A stretch of DNA of 57,052 nt from Sulfuritalea sp. (GCA_016712985.1 JADJQA010000053.1:1-57052); one strand, 5' to 3'; positions 42,746 through 51,470 are shown, numbered from the stretch's first letter. The notes: a model not told the origin generated them from the sequence alone. Program-made: numbers and translations.

Positions 42746-42779
42746 TATGCAACGGGTTGCAATGCAACTGGTTGCATAG
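42746..42779. promoter_or_regulatory. Doubled PadR-type operator
   Basis: Two back-to-back 14-bp inverted repeats, TGCAACGGGTTGCA (42748-42761) and TGCAACTGGTTGCA (42763-42776), lie one base apart, 17 bp before the padR-like start. The form TATGCA-N6-TGCA resembles the site known for the PadR-family regulator AphA. Most likely the regulator controls itself and the downstream reductase gene here. Confidence 0.75.
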
Positions 42780-42792
42780 TATCCTGAGCGAC

Positions 42793-43461
42793 ATGGCCCT
42801 TGACCATGCCCTGCTGGTTTCCCTGCTCGAAAAGCCCAGTTCCGGCTACGAACTGGCGCGCCGGTTCGACTCCTCGATCGGCTATTTCTGGCACGCCACC
42901 CACCAGCAGATCTACCGCGTCCTGGCGCGCATGGAGGCTTCCGGCTGGATCTCTGGCGAAGTACAGGCAGGCGAAACGGCTCCCGATCGCAAGGTATTCT
43001 CGGTCACCGGGCCGGGGCGCGAAGAACTTTCGCGCTGGCTCGGCCAACCCGCGGAGCCGGACGGCGTGCGCGACACGCTGATGGTGAAGCTGCGTGGCGC
43101 GGCTTTCGACGATCCGGCGCGGCTGCTCCCGGAATTCGAGCGTCACCGGGCCGCGCATGCGGACCGCCTGAGTCGCTACCGTGCGATCGAATCCCGCGAT
43201 TTTGCCGGCGCGCAAAGCGCTAGTCCCGCCATGCCGAGCAGCGGCGCGCAAGGCGCCAGTCCCGGCGTTGACGGCCGGCGAAGCGCAAGCCCCGCCACGC
43301 AAAGCGATAGCACCGTTACGCTGGAACGCCAGCAGGCCTTGCAACATCTGGTCCTGAAAAGCGGCATACGCTATGAGCAGGCCTGGCTGGAGTGGTGCGA
43401 GGAGTCGATGAGCCTGCTGCGCAGTTTCAACCAAAGTCAATCAACGAGGACAACACCATGA
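42793..43461 (+). CDS. PadR family transcriptional regulator
   Basis: A 222-aa winged-helix regulator. The N-terminal PadR domain is MALDHALLVSLLEKPSSGYE, then a recognition region HATHQQIYRVLARMEASGWI and RKVFSVTGPGREELSRWL. The C-terminal helical dimerisation domain follows. Residues about 137-176 are an unusual Ser/Ala/Gly-rich insertion (GAQSASPAMPSSGAQGASPG) coded by repeated DNA. Its own doubled operator lies just upstream. The stop overlaps the reductase start (ATGA), so it probably controls fatty acid or aromatic metabolism through that gene. Confidence 0.88.
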   Translation: MALDHALLVSLLEKPSSGYELARRFDSSIGYFWHATHQQIYRVLARMEASGWISGEVQAGETAPDRKVFSVTGPGREELSRWLGQPAEPDGVRDTLMVKLRGAAFDDPARLLPEFERHRAAHADRLSRYRAIESRDFAGAQSASPAMPSSGAQGASPGVDGRRSASPATQSDSTVTLERQQALQHLVLKSGIRYEQAWLEWCEESMSLLRSFNQSQSTRTTP

Positions 43462-45488
43462 GCACGCCTTACCCGCATCTGCTGGCCCCGCTGGACCTGG
43501 GCTTTACCACGCTGAAGAACCGCGTCCTGATGGGCTCGATGCATACCGGCCTGGAAGACATCGGCAACAGTCATCAGCGCCTGGCGGCCTTCTACTCGGC
43601 GCGCGCCAAGGGCGGCGTCGGCCTGATCGTCACCGGCGGCTTCGCCCCGAACCAGGACAGCATCGTGATGCAGGGCGCATCGATCCTCGATAACCAGACC
43701 GAAGCCACGAAACACCGCGTCATCACCGAGGCGGTGCATGCCCACGGCGGCAAGATCTGCGTGCAGATCCTGCATACCGGCAGGTACGCGTACACCAAGC
43801 GCCCGGTGGCGCCCTCCGCGCTCAAGGCGCCGATCAATCCGGCGACGCCGCATGCCCTGAGCGAAGACGAAATCCAGCAAACCATTGACGACTTCGCAAA
43901 GTGCGCCGCGATGGTGCAGTTCGCCGGCTACGACGGCGTCGAGATCATGGGTTCGGAAGGCTACCTGATCAACCAGTTCATCGCGCCGCAGACCAACCAC
44001 CGCGATGACCGCTGGGGCGGCGCCTTCGAGAACCGCATCCGCTTCGGCCTGGAAGTCATTCGCGCCGTGCGCGCCCAGGTTGGCGCCCATTTCATCATCA
44101 TCTTCCGCCTGTCGATGCTCGACCTGGTCGAAGGCGGCAGCACCTGGGACGAAGTAGTGGCGCTGGCGAAGCAGGTCGAGCAGGCCGGCGCCACGATCAT
44201 CAACACCGGCGTCGGCTGGCACGAGGCGCGCATCCCGACCATCGCCACGATGGTGCCACGCGCCGCCTACACCTGGGTGACGCGCCGCATGAAGGGGCAG
44301 GTGAAGATTCCGCTGATCACCACCAACCGCATCAACGATCCGCAGGTGGCCGAGGACGTGATCGCTCGCGGCGATGCAGACATGGTGTCGATGGCGCGAC
44401 CCTTCCTCGCCGATGCAGAGTTCGTCAACAAGGCCGCCGCCGGCCGCGCCGATGCGATCAACACCTGCATCGCCTGCAACCAGGCCTGTCTCGACCACAT
44501 CTTCTCGCGCCAGTTGTGTTCCTGCCTGGTCAATCCCTTTGCCTGCCACGAACTCGATGTCACGGTCGAGCCGACCACGGCGCCCAAGCGCGTCGCGGTG
44601 GTCGGTGCCGGTCCCGCCGGGCTCGCCGCCGCGACGCAACTCGCCGAGCGCGGCCACCGCGTCAGCCTGTTCGATTCCGCCGCGGAAGTCGGCGGCCAGT
44701 TCAACCTGGCGCGGCGGATTCCGGGCAAGGAAGAGTTCGGCGAAACCTTGCGCTACTTCCGCACGCGACTGAGCGAACTCAAGGTTGACGTGCAGTTGAA
44801 CCGCCGTGTCACCGGCGCCGACTTTCAGGGTTACCACCACGTCGTCGTCGCCACCGGCATCGTGCCGCGCACGCCGGCGATTCCCGGCATCGATCATCCG
44901 AAGGTCACCGGCTACGTCGACCTGATCGAAGGCCGCAAGACAGCAGGCAGGAAGGTCGCCATCGTCGGCGCCGGCGGCATCGGCTTCGATGTCGCGGAGT
45001 ACCTGACGCATGCCGGTGAGCACGCTGACCCCATCGACGCCTACCGCAAGGAATGGGGGATCGATCCGAACTACCAGGAGAACCGCGGTGGCCTGTTTCC
45101 CAAGGACTGCACGCCGCGGATGCCGGCCACGCCGCGCGAAGTCTGGCTGCTGCAGCGCAAGGCAAGCAAGGTCGGCGATGGCCTGGCCAAGACCACCGGC
45201 TGGGCGCGCCGCCTGTTGCTGCAGAAACGCGGCGTGCATATGCAGGCCGGTGTCGAGTACCTGAAGATCGACGACGCCGGCCTGCACATTGCGGTGGACG
45301 GCAAGCCGCGCCTGCTCGAAGTGGATACCATCGTCATCTGCGCGGGACAGGAACCGCGCCGCGAACTGGTCGTAGGACTGGAAGCCGCCGGCACCGAGTA
45401 CACGCTGGTTGGCGGCGCCGACGTCGCGGTCGAACTGGATGCCAAGCGGGCGATCTGGCAGGCGACGGAGTTCGCGGTGGAGTATTGA
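43458..45488 (+). CDS. fadH: 2,4-dienoyl-CoA reductase-like NADH:flavin oxidoreductase
   Basis: A 676-aa protein of the FadH/old-yellow-enzyme-plus-dehydrogenase type that reduces conjugated double bonds in unsaturated acyl-CoA. The N-terminal FMN barrel has MGSMHTGLED, GYDGVEIMGSEGYLINQF and RRMKGQVKIPLI. The 4Fe-4S cluster cysteines are CIACNQACLDHIF then LCSCLVNP. A Rossmann FAD-binding loop (VAVVGAGPAGLAAATQLAER) and an NADPH loop (VAIVGAGGIGFDVAEYL) follow. All cofactor sites are present. Coupled to padR by an ATGA overlap. Confidence 0.93.
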   Translation: MSTPYPHLLAPLDLGFTTLKNRVLMGSMHTGLEDIGNSHQRLAAFYSARAKGGVGLIVTGGFAPNQDSIVMQGASILDNQTEATKHRVITEAVHAHGGKICVQILHTGRYAYTKRPVAPSALKAPINPATPHALSEDEIQQTIDDFAKCAAMVQFAGYDGVEIMGSEGYLINQFIAPQTNHRDDRWGGAFENRIRFGLEVIRAVRAQVGAHFIIIFRLSMLDLVEGGSTWDEVVALAKQVEQAGATIINTGVGWHEARIPTIATMVPRAAYTWVTRRMKGQVKIPLITTNRINDPQVAEDVIARGDADMVSMARPFLADAEFVNKAAAGRADAINTCIACNQACLDHIFSRQLCSCLVNPFACHELDVTVEPTTAPKRVAVVGAGPAGLAAATQLAERGHRVSLFDSAAEVGGQFNLARRIPGKEEFGETLRYFRTRLSELKVDVQLNRRVTGADFQGYHHVVVATGIVPRTPAIPGIDHPKVTGYVDLIEGRKTAGRKVAIVGAGGIGFDVAEYLTHAGEHADPIDAYRKEWGIDPNYQENRGGLFPKDCTPRMPATPREVWLLQRKASKVGDGLAKTTGWARRLLLQKRGVHMQAGVEYLKIDDAGLHIAVDGKPRLLEVDTIVICAGQEPRRELVVGLEAAGTEYTLVGGADVAVELDAKRAIWQATEFAVEY

Positions 45489-45509
45489 GTTGAACAAGTA
45501 AGCTCTTGC

Positions 45510-45612
45510 AACGCAGAGAACGCAGAGACGCAGAGAAAAGCAAGAGATGAGGAAAGCATTTCCTTGTCTTTGAACTTCTCTGCGCCTCTGCGCGCTCTGC
45601 GTCCTCTGCGTT
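45510..45612. repeat. Inverted repeat of CGCAGAG units between convergent genes
   Basis: The left arm (about 45510-45538) has three CGCAGAG units; the right arm (about 45576-45612) has four on the other strand, with a TTTCCTTGTCTTTGAAC core between. It lies between the fadH stop and the regulator stop, so it likely acts as a bidirectional terminator and belongs to a dispersed intergenic family. Confidence 0.7.
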
Positions 45613-45633
45613 GAAAGCGGTTTGCAACCGGGC

Positions 45634-46728
45634 TCATGCCAGGAAGTCGGCCCACGCCCCAGGCTCGCGAACCGGCAGGGGCTCGTAGCCCGGCATGGCA
45701 ACCAGTCGTTGGCGAAAAGTATTGCCGCGCAGGCGCGCGAGGAAGGCCTTGCCTTCCGGACTGCCGGCGGTTGCCGAACGCATGACAAAGCCGTAGCGCT
45801 CCCAGATCAGCGGAACGAAGCCGAGGTCGTAGCGCCTCGCCGCCGCCTCGATGCCCAAGCCCACGTCGGCCTGCCCGGCGGCCACCGTCGCGGCGATGGC
45901 CTCGTGGGTGAATTCCTCGTGGGCGTAACCGGCTATGCTCTCCGGCTTCAAGCCATTGGCGCCCAGCAACTGGTCGATCAGACTGCGCGTGCTGGAACCG
46001 CGTTGCCGGTTCACCATGCGCAGGCTCCGCCGCGATGCGTCGGCCAGCGTTTGCAGGCGATGCGGATTGCCGCTGGCCACGATCAGGCCCTGGCAGCGGC
46101 GCATCAGGGGCAGGCAGACATGCAAGCCCGGTTTCAGCCAGCGCCCGAGCCAGCTTGCGACCTGCGCGGCGCTCCAGGTTTCCGGCACGTGAAAGCCGGT
46201 GACATCGCATTCATCGCGTCCGAGGCTGGCCAGCCCCTCCTCGCTGCCGCGCCAGAAAAGATCGAAAGTGATGCGGCGGCCGTGTTCGACCCAGTCGGCC
46301 AGCGCCAGGTCGTGGCTGGCTGCCAGTCGCAGTCGCTCGGGCGTCGCCCGCACCACCGGCGCCAGCAGGGCCTCCAGCCGGCCTTGCCAGGGCGCATGTA
46401 CGGCCTCCAGCGCAACCCGCGCCGCCGCATCCAGTTGCACGAGCGAGGCGCCGAATTCCGTCAATCGCGTTCCGCGACCGCGCTCCATGTTCACCAGCGC
46501 CGCCCCCAACGCCTTTTCGCAGCCGCGCAACAAGCCCCAGGCCGAACGGTAGGACATGCCGGCCTGCTGCGCCGCGCTGCCCAAAACGCCCTCCGCCGAC
46601 AGGGCGGCGAGCAGCGCCAGCAGGCGACTGGTGTCGACATCCTGCAGCAGCGGCCCGAAATCCCAGGCCCAGCGCAAACGAGGTGGCGAGGCGCCCAAAT
46701 GACGAGGTGTTGTTGCAGAAGCCGACAT
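45634..46728 (-). CDS. ModE-like HTH regulator with periplasmic-binding-protein-like domain
   Basis: A 364-aa regulator, divergent from the tup genes. Residues about 30-115 are a LysR/ModE-type winged helix (GSAAQQAGMSYRSAWGLLRG, then RGRGTRLTEFGASL). Residues about 135-350 form a PBP-like ligand domain (PBP_like type: TFDLFWRGSEEGLASLG, then ADVGLGIEAAARRYDLGFVP). It probably senses tungstate/molybdate, or a related oxyanion, and controls tupBCA. Divergent location and domain type support this; the ligand is inferred. The start MSASATTPRHLG is in a region with a palindrome (46769-46786) that could be its operator. Confidence 0.85.
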   Translation of the reverse strand: MSASATTPRHLGASPPRLRWAWDFGPLLQDVDTSRLLALLAALSAEGVLGSAAQQAGMSYRSAWGLLRGCEKALGAALVNMERGRGTRLTEFGASLVQLDAAARVALEAVHAPWQGRLEALLAPVVRATPERLRLAASHDLALADWVEHGRRITFDLFWRGSEEGLASLGRDECDVTGFHVPETWSAAQVASWLGRWLKPGLHVCLPLMRRCQGLIVASGNPHRLQTLADASRRSLRMVNRQRGSSTRSLIDQLLGANGLKPESIAGYAHEEFTHEAIAATVAAGQADVGLGIEAAARRYDLGFVPLIWERYGFVMRSATAGSPEGKAFLARLRGNTFRQRLVAMPGYEPLPVREPGAWADFLA

Positions 46729-46768
46729 ATATGGTCCTTTGTTTGCTTAGCTTACGCTTGCCAGCCGA

Positions 46769-46786
46769 TATGTAGCGCGCTGCATA
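46769..46786. promoter_or_regulatory. Near-perfect 18-bp palindrome between tup genes and regulator
   Basis: TATGTAGCGCGCTGCATA is a palindrome broken at one pair. It extends to CGA...TCG at the flanks. It lies 41 bp upstream of the regulator start and 189 bp before tupB, a good place for an oxyanion-responsive operator. Confidence 0.5.
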
Positions 46787-46831
46787 GTCGAGACGGCCGC
46801 CCGATTCCGATAACAGCAGTTGAAACCGCTT

Positions 46832-46956
46832 CAAACACAGAAAGCACAGAGCCACGGAGGTCGCAGAGGGGAACCCTTGGCGGATCTGGTGGGTGAGTGA
46901 TCACTGCCGTCCATCTGCGCGTGTTCTTTGTGCTTTCCTCCGTGCTCTCGGTGTCA
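46832..46956. repeat. CACAGAG-type inverted repeat before tupB
   Basis: CACAGAAAGCACAGAGCCA (46836-46854) pairs imperfectly with TTCTTTGTGCTTTCCTCCG plus GTGCTCTCGGTGT (46924-46955). It resembles the CGCAGAG element at 45510 but has A/T changes. It separates the tupB start from the palindrome. Confidence 0.6.
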
Positions 46957-46974
46957 AGTGAGGTTTTGAGGTTA

Positions 46975-47679
46975 ATGCACGAATTCAACGAACCCCTGGT
47001 CACCGCCTGGCAGCTTGTCGCCGGCGCCGATGCGCGTCTTGCGGGCATCGTCCTGCTGAGCCTGCGCGTCAGCCTGTCCGCGACGCTGATCGCCTGTGTC
47101 GCAGGCATGCCGATTGGCGCCTTGCTGGCGGTCGGACGCTTTCCCGGACGGCGGGCGCTGATCGTGCTGTTCAACGGCCTGATGGGTCTGCCGCCGGTGG
47201 TGGTGGGCCTGCTGGTGTACCTGCTGCTGTCGCGGGCCGGGCCGCTGGGCCAATTCGGCCTGCTGTTTTCGCCGACCGCGATGGTAATCGCCCAGGCCAT
47301 CCTGGTCACACCGATTGTCGCGGCGCTGACCCGTCAGGTGATCGCCGATGCCTGGAGCGAATACCGCGAGCAATTGCGTTCGCTGGGCGCCAGCCGTCCG
47401 CGCGCCGCCGCCACGCTGCTGTGGGACGGCCGGTTTTCGCTGACCACCGCGGCACTTGCGGGATTCGGCCGCGCGATTGCCGAAGTCGGGGCGGTGATGA
47501 TCGTTGGCGGCAACATCGACGGCGTGACCCGCGTGATGACCACCACCATCGCCCTCGAAACCAGCAAGGGCGATCTGCCGCTTGCCCTGGCGCTGGGCTG
47601 CATCCTGATCGCTCTGGTGTTGTCGATCAATGCCCTTGCCTATGCGCTGCGCGCCTGGGCACAAAGGCGCTGGGGGTGA
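46975..47679 (+). CDS. tupB: Tungstate-type ABC transporter permease
   Basis: A 234-aa inner-membrane permease with about five helices (30-55, 60-85, 90-110, 135-160, 205-228). Its cytoplasmic EAA-type loop is SEYREQLRSLGASRPRAAAT. It ends with a TTALAGFGRAIAEVGAVMIV helix seen in tungstate/molybdate permeases. The start MHEFNEPLVTAW at 46975 is preferred; an earlier in-frame ATG at 46897 would only add the dispersed repeat. First gene of the tupBCA operon. Confidence 0.85.
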   Translation: MHEFNEPLVTAWQLVAGADARLAGIVLLSLRVSLSATLIACVAGMPIGALLAVGRFPGRRALIVLFNGLMGLPPVVVGLLVYLLLSRAGPLGQFGLLFSPTAMVIAQAILVTPIVAALTRQVIADAWSEYREQLRSLGASRPRAAATLLWDGRFSLTTAALAGFGRAIAEVGAVMIVGGNIDGVTRVMTTTIALETSKGDLPLALALGCILIALVLSINALAYALRAWAQRRWG

Positions 47680-47773
47680 GGACGGGGTTTCGCGGAGCAC
47701 TGCTCAGCGCCGGCCGAACTGGCCGCCTGTGCACCGCCGGCCTTGGAACAGGCATCGACGGAGCGACCTCTGG

Positions 47774-48460
47774 ATGAACGCCTGGCTGAAACTGCAACAC
47801 CTCGGCCTGACCGAAGGCGGCACGCGCATCATCGACGATGCGTCGCTGTCCTTCGCCGCACGGCGCACGGTCGTGCTTGGCCCCAACGGTGCCGGCAAGA
47901 GCACGCTGCTACGCCTGATCCATGGCCTGCTACGTCCCAGCGCCGGCGAGCTGCGCTGGCAGCGAGCCATGACCCAGGCGATGGTCTTTCAGCGTCCGGT
48001 GATGCTGCGCACCACGGCGCTGGCCAACGTGATCTACGGCCTCGGGCTCAAGGGCCATGCGGCGAAGGAATGCGAGCAGCGAGGACGCCAGGCGCTGGCG
48101 CGCGTCGGCCTCGAATCGCTGGCCCGACGTCCGGCGCGCTTGTTGTCCGGCGGCGAGCAGCAGCGCGTGGCGCTGGCCCGCGCCTGGGCCCTGGAACCCG
48201 AATTGTTGATCCTCGACGAGCCGACCGCCAGCCTCGACCCGGCCAGCAGCCGGGAAGTGGAACGCATCATCGGCGACATCGCCGCCAGCGGCGCACGCAT
48301 TCTGATGACGACGCACAACCTCGGCCAGGCGCGGCGCATCGCCGAGCAAATCGTTTTCATCGATCGCGGGTGCATCGTCGAACAGACCCCGGTCGAACAG
48401 TTCTTCACCATGCCGCGGACCGAAGCGGCACAACGCTTTCTCAAGGATGAAATCCCATGA
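47774..48460 (+). CDS. tupC: Tungstate-type ABC transporter ATPase
   Basis: A 228-aa ABC ATPase: Walker A GPNGAGKSTLLRLIHGLL, Q-loop QAMVFQRPVMLRTTAL, signature LLSGGEQQRVALARAWA, Walker B LLILDEPTASLDPASSREV. ATG 47774 gives MNAWLKLQHLGLTEGG; a longer frame from 47630 has no family support. The stop overlaps the tupA start (ATGA). Intact. Confidence 0.88.
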   Translation: MNAWLKLQHLGLTEGGTRIIDDASLSFAARRTVVLGPNGAGKSTLLRLIHGLLRPSAGELRWQRAMTQAMVFQRPVMLRTTALANVIYGLGLKGHAAKECEQRGRQALARVGLESLARRPARLLSGGEQQRVALARAWALEPELLILDEPTASLDPASSREVERIIGDIAASGARILMTTHNLGQARRIAEQIVFIDRGCIVEQTPVEQFFTMPRTEAAQRFLKDEIP

Positions 48461-49287
48461 TCACACGTCGTCTGTTCTGTTCCACGCTCGCCGCGATCGG
48501 CATTCTTTCCGCCACCGCAAGTGACGCCCAGGAACGCTTCATCACCGTCGCGTCGACCACCTCGACCGAGCAGTCCGGCCTTTTCGGCCACCTGCTGCCC
48601 CTGTTTGAAAACGCCAGCGGCATCACGGTCCGCGTCGTCGCGCTGGGCACCGGCCAGGCACTGGACATGGCACGGCGTGGCGATGCCGACGTGGTTTTCG
48701 TCCATGACAAGGCCGCCGAGGAGAAATTCGTCGCCGAAGGCTTCGGCGTCAAGCGTCAGGAAGTCATGTACAACGACTTCGTCGTGATCGGCCCGAAGGC
48801 CGACCCGGCCAAGGCCCATGGCACGAATGGCAAGGACATCCTCGAAGGCCTGCGGCGAATCGAGGCCACGAAATCGCCTTTCGTCTCGCGCGGCGACAAG
48901 AGCGGTACCCACGCCGCCGAGTTGCGTTACTGGAAGGCGGCCGGCGTCGACCTCGACGCAAGGAAGGGCGCCTGGTACCGCGACACCGGCTCCGGCATGG
49001 GTCCGGCGCTCAACACCGCCGCCTCGATGAACGCCTATGTCCTCGCCGACCGCGGCACCTGGCTCTCGTTCAGGAATCGCGGCGAGCTCGGCATCATCGT
49101 CGCGGGTGACACGAAGCTGTTCAACCAGTACGGCGTGATCCTGGTCAATCCTGCGAAACATGCGCACGTCAAGCAGGCCGACGGCCAGAAGTTCATCGAC
49201 TGGATGGTTTCGCCGGAGGGACAGAAGGCCATCGCCGACTACAAGATCGGCGGCGAACAGCTGTTCTTCCCCAACGCCAAACGCTGA
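48457..49287 (+). CDS. tupA: Tungstate-binding periplasmic protein
   Basis: A 276-aa substrate-binding protein. The signal peptide runs to about SATASDAQERF. The TupA motif TTSTEQSGLFGHLL and the HDKAAEEKFVAEGFGVKRQE, then VMYNDFVVIGP block are characteristic. The DKSGTHAAELRYW and DTGSGMGPALNTAASM motifs line the anion site. Together with TupB and TupC it imports tungstate for Mo/W enzymes; selectivity over molybdate is assumed from the family. It ends the operon. Confidence 0.9.
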   Translation: MITRRLFCSTLAAIGILSATASDAQERFITVASTTSTEQSGLFGHLLPLFENASGITVRVVALGTGQALDMARRGDADVVFVHDKAAEEKFVAEGFGVKRQEVMYNDFVVIGPKADPAKAHGTNGKDILEGLRRIEATKSPFVSRGDKSGTHAAELRYWKAAGVDLDARKGAWYRDTGSGMGPALNTAASMNAYVLADRGTWLSFRNRGELGIIVAGDTKLFNQYGVILVNPAKHAHVKQADGQKFIDWMVSPEGQKAIADYKIGGEQLFFPNAKR

Positions 49288-49611
49288 TATCCACCGCGGC
49301 GTGATCTCGCTTTACCGCAGCCCATCCCCATCGTCCGCGCCGAACAACTCCCGATGCGAACCGGAGAGGCCCAACGTTCAAGCTCAGCGGCGCTACCTGG
49401 TTCTATCGCGCAGCGACCCTGGCAGCGCGGCGTCAGGCGATGCTTTTAAGAACAATTCGGCCTCGCCAGCGCCGACTCCTGGAAAACCGAGCCTGATCCC
49501 TTTGAAGTTGCTTCGCGCCAAACACCAGCGCGAAATACCCAGTGCCGGCCGTGATGGTGCGGGCGGGGAGATTGCTGATCCATCGATCGTCGGCCGCGGG
49601 GCTGGCCGAGT
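49288..49611. other. Left edge of the integron-like array, with an attC half-site
   Basis: GCCCAAC at 49369-49375 followed by GTTCAAGCTCAGCGGCGC and later TATCGCGCAGCG matches the front half of the attC sites further right. From 49441 to 49510 lies one copy of a 70-bp repeat whose second copy is at 51471-51540. No intact gene is seen. Confidence 0.55.
49441..49510 (-). repeat. 70-bp direct repeat, left copy
   Basis: About 61 of 70 bases match 51471-51540, sharing GCCGACTCCTGGAAAACCGA exactly. On the minus strand both copies read KGxxLGFPGVGAGE and then ELFxKA. This suggests the 3' part of a duplicated, decayed cassette gene. Confidence 0.65.
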
Positions 49612-50718
49612 TCAAGCCAGCACCGCCGGTACCGGACGTCGCAGCGATGAAGGCAGTTTCGGGCCGCGGCCGAACCTAACGACAAGATCGGGCCTGCGCT
49701 TTCCGATACCGAGAAAATCGGCAAACTGTGGACGCAGCGTCGACACCTCCACGGGTTGATTGAGCATCGCATTGCGAATGCCAAACGCTGCCGACTGGAG
49801 CGCGAAGCGCTCGTAGCAACGTCCGACTTCCATCCACTGGGCCGGGCCAGGGGTGTCCGAGACGAATATCGCGATGCCGGCCGAACTGCGCACGTGTTTC
49901 GCGTACTTGTCATTCTCGCTCTTCAGGGTAAAGAACACGTCGAAGAGCCGGCTGCCCAGCCATGTCGGCGCAGCCGGATTGCCGGACGATGCCGCGTATA
50001 GCCCATCGCCCGTTCGAACGGCCTCGTCGCCGCTGAAGCGAATCCATTGCTTCAACTCCGCGACGAAAGCGGGATCGTTCATCTGGGCGGTATTGCCTTG
50101 AACCACATACTCGAGGACTTTCTCCATCGCCTGCCGTTCGGTCAGGAGGATCACCTGAACGCCATCGCCGGCACCGACCTTCTCAAGCAGATCGAGTTCC
50201 TGCCGTGTCAGCGGCTGCCCGTCATACTCGCCGCGAGTGCTCTGACGCTCGGGTATCGCCTGATACAGCGTCGAGGCGACGGGCTTGGTCGGCTCCAGAA
50301 CCACACGCAGTGCATCGCCCCCTGCGGCGTCGAAGCCAGCGTGCCCCTTCAGCCCATTCGCCAAAGCCGCCTGGTTCAGGTTCTCGGCGGCACACCCGAG
50401 GGAGACGAAAAGGTGGTGATCATCCGGGTCGACAGCGGGGCACCGGCGCGAAAGGTCCGGCAATATCGAGATGGCGCCATCTTCAAGGCGAAATTTCCAG
50501 CATTGCGTGTTGTGGCTCGACGGCGCCAAGGTCGCGTAGCGTACCAGTTCATGCAGAAGCGCGGCCTTGTCGCCGACCGCAACATTGCCGTGACGCCAGG
50601 TTCGCTCCGCGACAGTTGCGTAGCTGTCAGCACTGGTTTCCGATGAGCACGACGGCAAGCCCGCCATCGCGCCGACGGAGGCCAGCGCGGCAAAGACGAA
50701 TTCCCTTCGGGAAGACAT
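49612..50718 (-). CDS. Acg/nitroreductase-type FMN-binding oxidoreductase, exported
   Basis: A 368-aa protein of the Acg-like nitroreductase superfamily. The N-terminus MSSRREFVFAALASVGAMAG carries a twin-arginine motif and is followed by a lipobox-like LPSCSS, so it is probably a Tat-exported lipoprotein. The flavin motif is RYATLAPSSHNTQCWKF; downstream FVSLGCAAENLNQAALANGL is conserved. The C-terminal half repeats a weaker nitroreductase-like fold (RCYERFALQSAAFGIRNAM). Substrate unknown. It lies at the left end of the cassette array and may be a captured cassette or simply its neighbour. Confidence 0.8.
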   Translation of the reverse strand: MSSRREFVFAALASVGAMAGLPSCSSETSADSYATVAERTWRHGNVAVGDKAALLHELVRYATLAPSSHNTQCWKFRLEDGAISILPDLSRRCPAVDPDDHHLFVSLGCAAENLNQAALANGLKGHAGFDAAGGDALRVVLEPTKPVASTLYQAIPERQSTRGEYDGQPLTRQELDLLEKVGAGDGVQVILLTERQAMEKVLEYVVQGNTAQMNDPAFVAELKQWIRFSGDEAVRTGDGLYAASSGNPAAPTWLGSRLFDVFFTLKSENDKYAKHVRSSAGIAIFVSDTPGPAQWMEVGRCYERFALQSAAFGIRNAMLNQPVEVSTLRPQFADFLGIGKRRPDLVVRFGRGPKLPSSLRRPVPAVLA

Positions 50719-50829
50719 GGCCCAGTTTCCTTCTCAGTATGCCCAACAGCAGACCAATAGCTCGCGCAAACCCTGCCAGGAATGGCTGCGTACGATCCAA
50801 GCCTGTTCGTTTGCTTGGAGCACAGTGCA

Positions 50830-51282
50830 TCAGCGTGCAACAGCTTCCCCGGCAAGCCCGGACAACGCCTTGCTCAAACCACCGACCGCGGGGCACTGAG
50901 CCGCACCGTGGCGCTGTGCAAGGAACGCGGGGTCGTTGTAGCCGAGCCAGACCTGGCCCGACGCATCTTCCCAAACCAGCACCTTCAGGGGCAGATCTAT
51001 TCCTACCGACTGCGCACATTCCATGAAGGGTGTGCCTCCCTGTGGATTACCAAATATGAGTAGTTCCGTGGGCCGAAGTGATTTCCCTATCTTGGCCGCA
51101 CCAGCCGCATGATCGATACGGGCGAACACATTGAGGCCATTTTGCTTTGCCAGTTCTTCGAACAGATTCATTGTCTCTTTGGCGCTGCGTGGGCTCTTTA
51201 CTGCGATGACACCGTCCGCCGCCTGCGCGAAGGTGGAAAGCGCAATCAGAAGAGATGCGAACAGCAAGTGTGGAAGTTTCAT
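50830..51282 (-). CDS. DUF302 protein, exported
   Basis: A 150-aa protein with signal peptide MKLPHLLFASLLIALSTFAQ. The DUF302 core is SPRSAKETMNLFEELAKQNG, then PTELLIFGNPQGGTPFMECA and IDLPLKVLVWEDASG. DUF302 proteins are small alpha/beta proteins of unknown function, often stress-related. GGAGCAACTC lies before the start. An attC-like sequence lies upstream at 51354, consistent with a cassette. Confidence 0.82.
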   Translation of the reverse strand: MKLPHLLFASLLIALSTFAQAADGVIAVKSPRSAKETMNLFEELAKQNGLNVFARIDHAAGAAKIGKSLRPTELLIFGNPQGGTPFMECAQSVGIDLPLKVLVWEDASGQVWLGYNDPAFLAQRHGAAQCPAVGGLSKALSGLAGEAVAR

Positions 51283-51311
51283 GAGTTGCTCCGTTCAAGG
51301 GTAGATAAGGT

Positions 51312-51360
51312 TGATGGGGTCCAGCGACCGAAGGGAGCGAGGTCAACCGCAGGGTTGGAG
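51312..51360. other. attC-like site 2
   Basis: GTTGGAG at 51354-51360 is a GTTRRRY-like core. The lead-in GGTCCAGCGACCGAAGGGAG, then GAGGTCAACCGCAGG aligns with the attC at 56061-56143. The left core is degenerate (AAGGTTGATGG). Confidence 0.5.
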
Positions 51361-51470
51361 CGCCTCACAATGGCCACCCCTCGCCAAGCTCATGCAATTT
51401 TGCCTGAAACTGCATTAACTCCTTAAGCACACTTTCAAGGTCGGCGACCCTGGACAGCAGCGCTGGGCAA

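Noticed and set aside
43437..45788. A 783-aa antisense frame opposite fadH
   Set aside because: Low-quality composition and no motif; the fadH frame is unambiguous.
50739..50745. GCCCAAC as another attC core
   Set aside because: No matching GTTRRRY partner or stem nearby; it lies in the leader of the Acg-like gene.
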